DNA of 64,000 nucleotides, taken from the NCBI GenBank assembly GCA_030141605.1, contig JAQGDQ010000840.1, positions 24,856 through 88,855 of the forward strand, given 5' to 3'. Below are positions 60,762-64,000 of the stretch, piece by piece. Position numbers and translations under genes: made by a program. Source of the stretch: Tubiluchus corallicola. Lineage: Eukaryota > Priapulida > Priapulimorpha > Priapulimorphida > Tubiluchidae. Every line of letters starts with the position of its first letter. The first letter of the stretch is position 1. The notes under the pieces are model-generated. The model made no database searches. It was not told the DNA's origin and saw only the letters and a list, made by a program, of their open reading frames with translations.

Positions 60762-61031
60762 GTACAGTATACTTTCATTGTTTTTTTGTAAGATGTCTTT
60801 GTTTATTCGACTTCAGGTGGAATTTAGCAAAAATGAAAATGTAGTTTTCGATTAAAAAGCGAGGCTGTTATAGCGTCTTCCCACTCTGAATTGCCGTTTG
60901 ACGAATAACATTTCAGTTTATTAGTTCAACAGGCATTGTTTAGGACAATGGTGGACGCAGCAAATGACACAACTTTGTTTCGTAATCGGAACTAAAATAA
61001 CATGTAATTTGTTCAGCATTAACAGCATTAA

Positions 61032-61489
61032 CCCTTTCAGTCCCAAATTATTTTGTAATAAGAAAAAAATTTTGGCTTGGTACTTTTGTTCAGTATCTCC
61101 ATCTTGTTTACACATAATAATAATTTTTTTCTACCTGTTCCCGCGTGCTAAATATAGCCTGTATCCCACGGGATACTTTGGGATTCAATGGAAGCATAAA
61201 ATGTGCTTCATTTTGCAACTGCTGATAATTTTTAAAAGTATTTAAGACATTTAGTATGCATGCTATGCTGATCTGTACAAAGTCGTCTCTAAAGTACTGT
61301 ACCTTGCACAGTTTTTTATGCTATGTAGATTTTCTAGTTTGCCATTTTATCACCATTTTTAGTCTATTGTTATTGGCTTAAATCAAAATAACTATTAACA
61401 GATCAAATAACTGTCAGTTTTAAAATTTTATTAATTTTAAAGGCAGAAAATATTCTTGTATCCCACAGGATGCTACGAGTATGAAAGGG
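61032..61489. mobile_element. piggyBac-like MITE, TTAA target site
   Basis: Ends ccctttca.. and ..tgaaaggg are directly flanked by TTAA on both sides (61028-61031 and 61490-61493), the hallmark of piggyBac transposition. Inside, tgtatcccac.ggat occurs near both ends. 458 bp, no transposase. Located in intron 2 of the DHRS7-like gene. Confidence 0.85.
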
Positions 61490-61493
61490 TTAA

Positions 61494-62230
61494 CATTTTT
61501 CGAGTACCTCACGTTTTTATAACTATGTGTTTAAATTGAAATAGCAAAGTCACCTGGGATGTGCACATCAGGGTTGAAGTATGACTACATTAATTTACAC
61601 GGATATTTTAATAGATGTAAACTAGATTTTTATAATAATAGATTGTGGATGCGTCCAGTCCTGGCAAAGAAACGGCAAAAATCAGTATTGAACTGCGTGA
61701 TAGACCTGCAATTTATTAAAATAACAAATAACAAAAAGTGCTTGAGAATGTTCTAAATGTTATTACTATTTAGACAAAATAAAAAATTAGATTTAAGAAG
61801 ATTCAAACACAAATTATTACTTCATGATTCTAGAGATTTGAAGCAATTCTAACCAATTTAAACTATTAACTAATTATTAAAGTAGATGGTGACTTACATT
61901 TACTGGTGACAACTTTGGCTTGAAGATACAACTAGTGACTGTTAAATTGTAACAAAATAGACAAAGCAATGCAAGTATCACCAAACGGCATGATCAGCAT
62001 CAGAAAATCTAACTACGTGTAAAAACAAGTGTGACTGATATGTGGCGTATACTACTAAAGCTTAGGTCACATGACTAAGGCTGGCTTCATTATAAACACT
62101 TTCAGGAAATGCATGTTTGTAAAAATACGAAAAAAAAAGAAGAAAAAATTATAGAATGCTAAATTAAATTGCATGACACCAACATAGATTTTCTTTAGAT
62201 ATACTAGATATTACTAGATTTTGACTAGAC
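61494..62230. other. DHRS7-like intron 2, no further gene
   Basis: AT-rich. A 65-codon frame at 61559-61756 is not recognised. Confidence 0.5.
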
Positions 62231-62286
62231 AATTTAACAATTGATGACATCATCATAATTTTGGTGATGTCATCAATTGTTAAATT
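62231..62286. repeat. Perfect 22-bp inverted repeat with 12-bp loop
   Basis: aatttaacaattgatgacat plus ca (62231-62252) pairs perfectly with 62265-62286. The arms contain tgatgtcatca, close to a CRE/ATF palindrome. Could be a mobile-element end pair or a cruciform-prone site. Confidence 0.9.
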
Positions 62287-62306
62287 AGATGAATCCGACT
62301 TTAAAA

Positions 62307-62510
62307 ACAACTGTTTGAAATAGATTACCCCTGATTGTAGATCTATGACAATTGTTTGAAATAGATTACCTCTGATTGTAGATCTACGACAATTGTTTGA
62401 AATAGATTACCTCTGATATTGTAGAGTCTATGACAATTGTTTGAAATAGATTACCTCTGATATTGTAGATCTATGACAATTGTTTGAAATAGATTACCTC
62501 TGATTACCTT
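62307..62510. repeat. 41-44 bp tandem repeat, five units
   Basis: acaattgtttgaaatagatt and acctctgat..tgtagatcta recur from 62307, 62348, 62389, 62433 and 62476. Confidence 0.9.
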
Positions 62511-62709
62511 AGTAAACATCAAAATGCTTCATTTTTTATAATAATATTGAAAGGGGATTATAATTGTCATTTGTTTAAATTTTAAAATTAAGTCAATTAA
62601 AATGCTTATGAAAAGATTCTACTGTTTATGTTACACCAAGTTAGAAAAGCTATCATTCTGCCCATGCAGTTATGTAATCAGTAGTGAAGATTGTTATTTT
62701 TTCTTTTAG

Positions 62710-62816
62710 TAAGAGGTCCAGTATCAGAGGATGATATACTCATCTTGCCTTTAGATATGACCAGTATGGAAACTCATCATTCAGCGTTGGATACAGTCAT
62801 AGAACATTTTCAGCAG
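62710..62816 (+). CDS. DHRS7: DHRS7-like dehydrogenase, exon 3
   Basis: Acceptor tttttcttttag and donor cag|gtttgt bound 107 nt. The frame reads RGPVSEDDILILPLDMTSME then HSALDTVIEHFQQ, aligning with the human DHRS7 region around DILVLPLDLTD. The one base left over from exon 2 plus the first two here give Val. The NNAG, catalytic Ser, and YxxxK parts of the fold must lie in later exons outside the window, so the gene is partial here. Confidence 0.9.
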
Positions 62817-62950
62817 GTTTGTATGAACTCATTTTATTTATTTTTTTTTGTTACTGTGACTTTCATAACATCGTGTATTTATTATTGCATGAAAACAAAA
62901 GGAAATTTTCAAATAGTGTAAAAAAGATGTTGACTATATATGTGCGCAAG

Positions 62951-63580
62951 CGTAGCAAAATCGTCCATAAGTCGATAATAAAGCTTTTCTAGTTAGTTAT
63001 TCTGAATATATATCCTGAATATCTCCATTTCATCAGAATCATTTTGATACCAAGTTCATCTCTCTATGTTATTTCTAAGCTGAGATAATCCACGTTGAAG
63101 TTGAGGTGCAGGCTGCTCACTGAAAAACATAACCTTGAGAAAATCGCTGTTAAAGTTAGCCATTGTTTCTTGTCACGTTTCAACAACATACGAAACTGTG
63201 GTTGCTATGGATTTTACAAGAGCAAATTGAAGTTATGTTTAAATCTGGTAGATGGCTCTTCCTAACGAGGGTCTAGTCTTGTCAACAGAAAAAAAGCCAA
63301 AGCGAATTGACTGCTTCCACAAGCTACAATCGGAGTTAGAAAATACAATTTTTTTTACATTTGCATTACTAGTTTCTAGATAGAAAAGTGGGTAAGGAGT
63401 CATAAAATTAGATTTTCAGTATTTTTCGGACTTTTTCCTGATAATTTGATGCTAGAATATAAAAGTCAAATACATTTAGCATTTGTTTTCATAAAAATTA
63501 AAAACTCGACATTTGACCAAATTTTTGGGACATTCTACTTTGGAGCATCTTAATGTAGTCTTAACAATGCTGTGTTATGG
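62951..63580 (+). mobile_element. Dispersed DNA element, copy 2 of the 43.2 kb family
   Basis: Begins gtagcaaaatcgtccataag and shares atcattttgataccaag, ctctatgttatttctaa and ttgaagttgaggtgcaggct with the left arm at 43194. From 63201 it matches 30946-31330. The right end is not clear. Confidence 0.7.
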
Positions 63581-64000
63581 ACGCTTTTGGTTTACACGAA
63601 CACATATGCTGGTGTGTTACCTTTCATGAGTTAAATTTCTGTTTTTGGTTACTTGCTAGCAAACCAAAGTTTAAAAAGAAGTCGATCTCATAGTTCATGT
63701 AATGAAAAGTTTCTTTATGAAAAGACAGATAATGAGATGTAGTTCTAAATGACATATCCAGCCAGAGTTGTATTAGAAGTACTCAGTATGTATGTAACTC
63801 AATGTGTTGCCATTACAGACTAGTTTTTATCTACGGTTATACATGTGAGTGAAAACCATGGCATTTTTTCTTTTGCCGTTGTGTTTTACTGAATTTTGTG
63901 TCACTGTCTAGAAATTCAACTGTTTAACACAGCTGTAATTGTAAATTGTAAGCTCTTCTTTGCTGGAGTCTTTTGCTTTTATGCTTCTTCAAAATACCGA
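63581..64000. other. No gene seen; DHRS7-like intron 3
   Basis: No exon is recognised before the window ends. Confidence 0.45.

Overview
This is a metazoan nuclear window, most likely from an invertebrate bilaterian. Its genes have introns with GT-AG boundaries, it carries a tRNA-derived SINE with an (ATT)n tail, several cut-and-paste transposon relics, tandem minisatellites of 28 to 95 bp and trinucleotide microsatellites. No ribosome-binding sites or operons are expected or seen. The base composition is AT-rich. I cannot name the species.

Layout. Positions 1-11,600 have no convincing protein gene; they hold microsatellites, a 51-bp minisatellite, and one weak promoter/first-exon candidate near 7.3-7.5 kb. 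Positions 11.6-25.2 kb, minus strand, hold the most interesting locus: a 988-residue open exon encoding about 14 ankyrin repeats fused to a Mab-21/cGAS-like nucleotidyltransferase domain whose catalytic residues look intact. Upstream is a TATA promoter near 25.1 kb and a reiterated set of short leader exons of 73, 92 and 73-76 nt. Downstream is a ~2-kb duplicate of the leader intron and a truncated ankyrin paralogue. Positions 25-34 kb hold transposon relics (TA-flanked MITE, LINE 3' end, SINE, a terminal-repeat element with 7-bp target duplications) and two decayed EGF-like exons.

Positions 34-48 kb hold three single-exon C2H2 zinc-finger genes with 14, 10 and 19 fingers (plus, plus, minus). 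Each has a tandem array close by: a 29-bp array directly after the first stop codon, a TACC-type tetranucleotide array before the second, and a 46-bp array upstream of the third. Positions 52.3-55.3 kb are a 95-bp satellite of about 32 units, each with an AP-1 motif and an E-box. Positions 58.1-62.8 kb carry the first three coding exons of a DHRS7-like short-chain dehydrogenase, cut off by the window end, with transposon relics in its introns.

Functionally, the ankyrin/nucleotidyltransferase gene belongs to the fold that includes cGAS and animal cGAS-like receptors, so it is a candidate innate immune sensor. The zinc-finger genes are candidate sequence-specific DNA-binding proteins. DHRS7 is a membrane-anchored reductase. 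Nothing shows that these genes act together.
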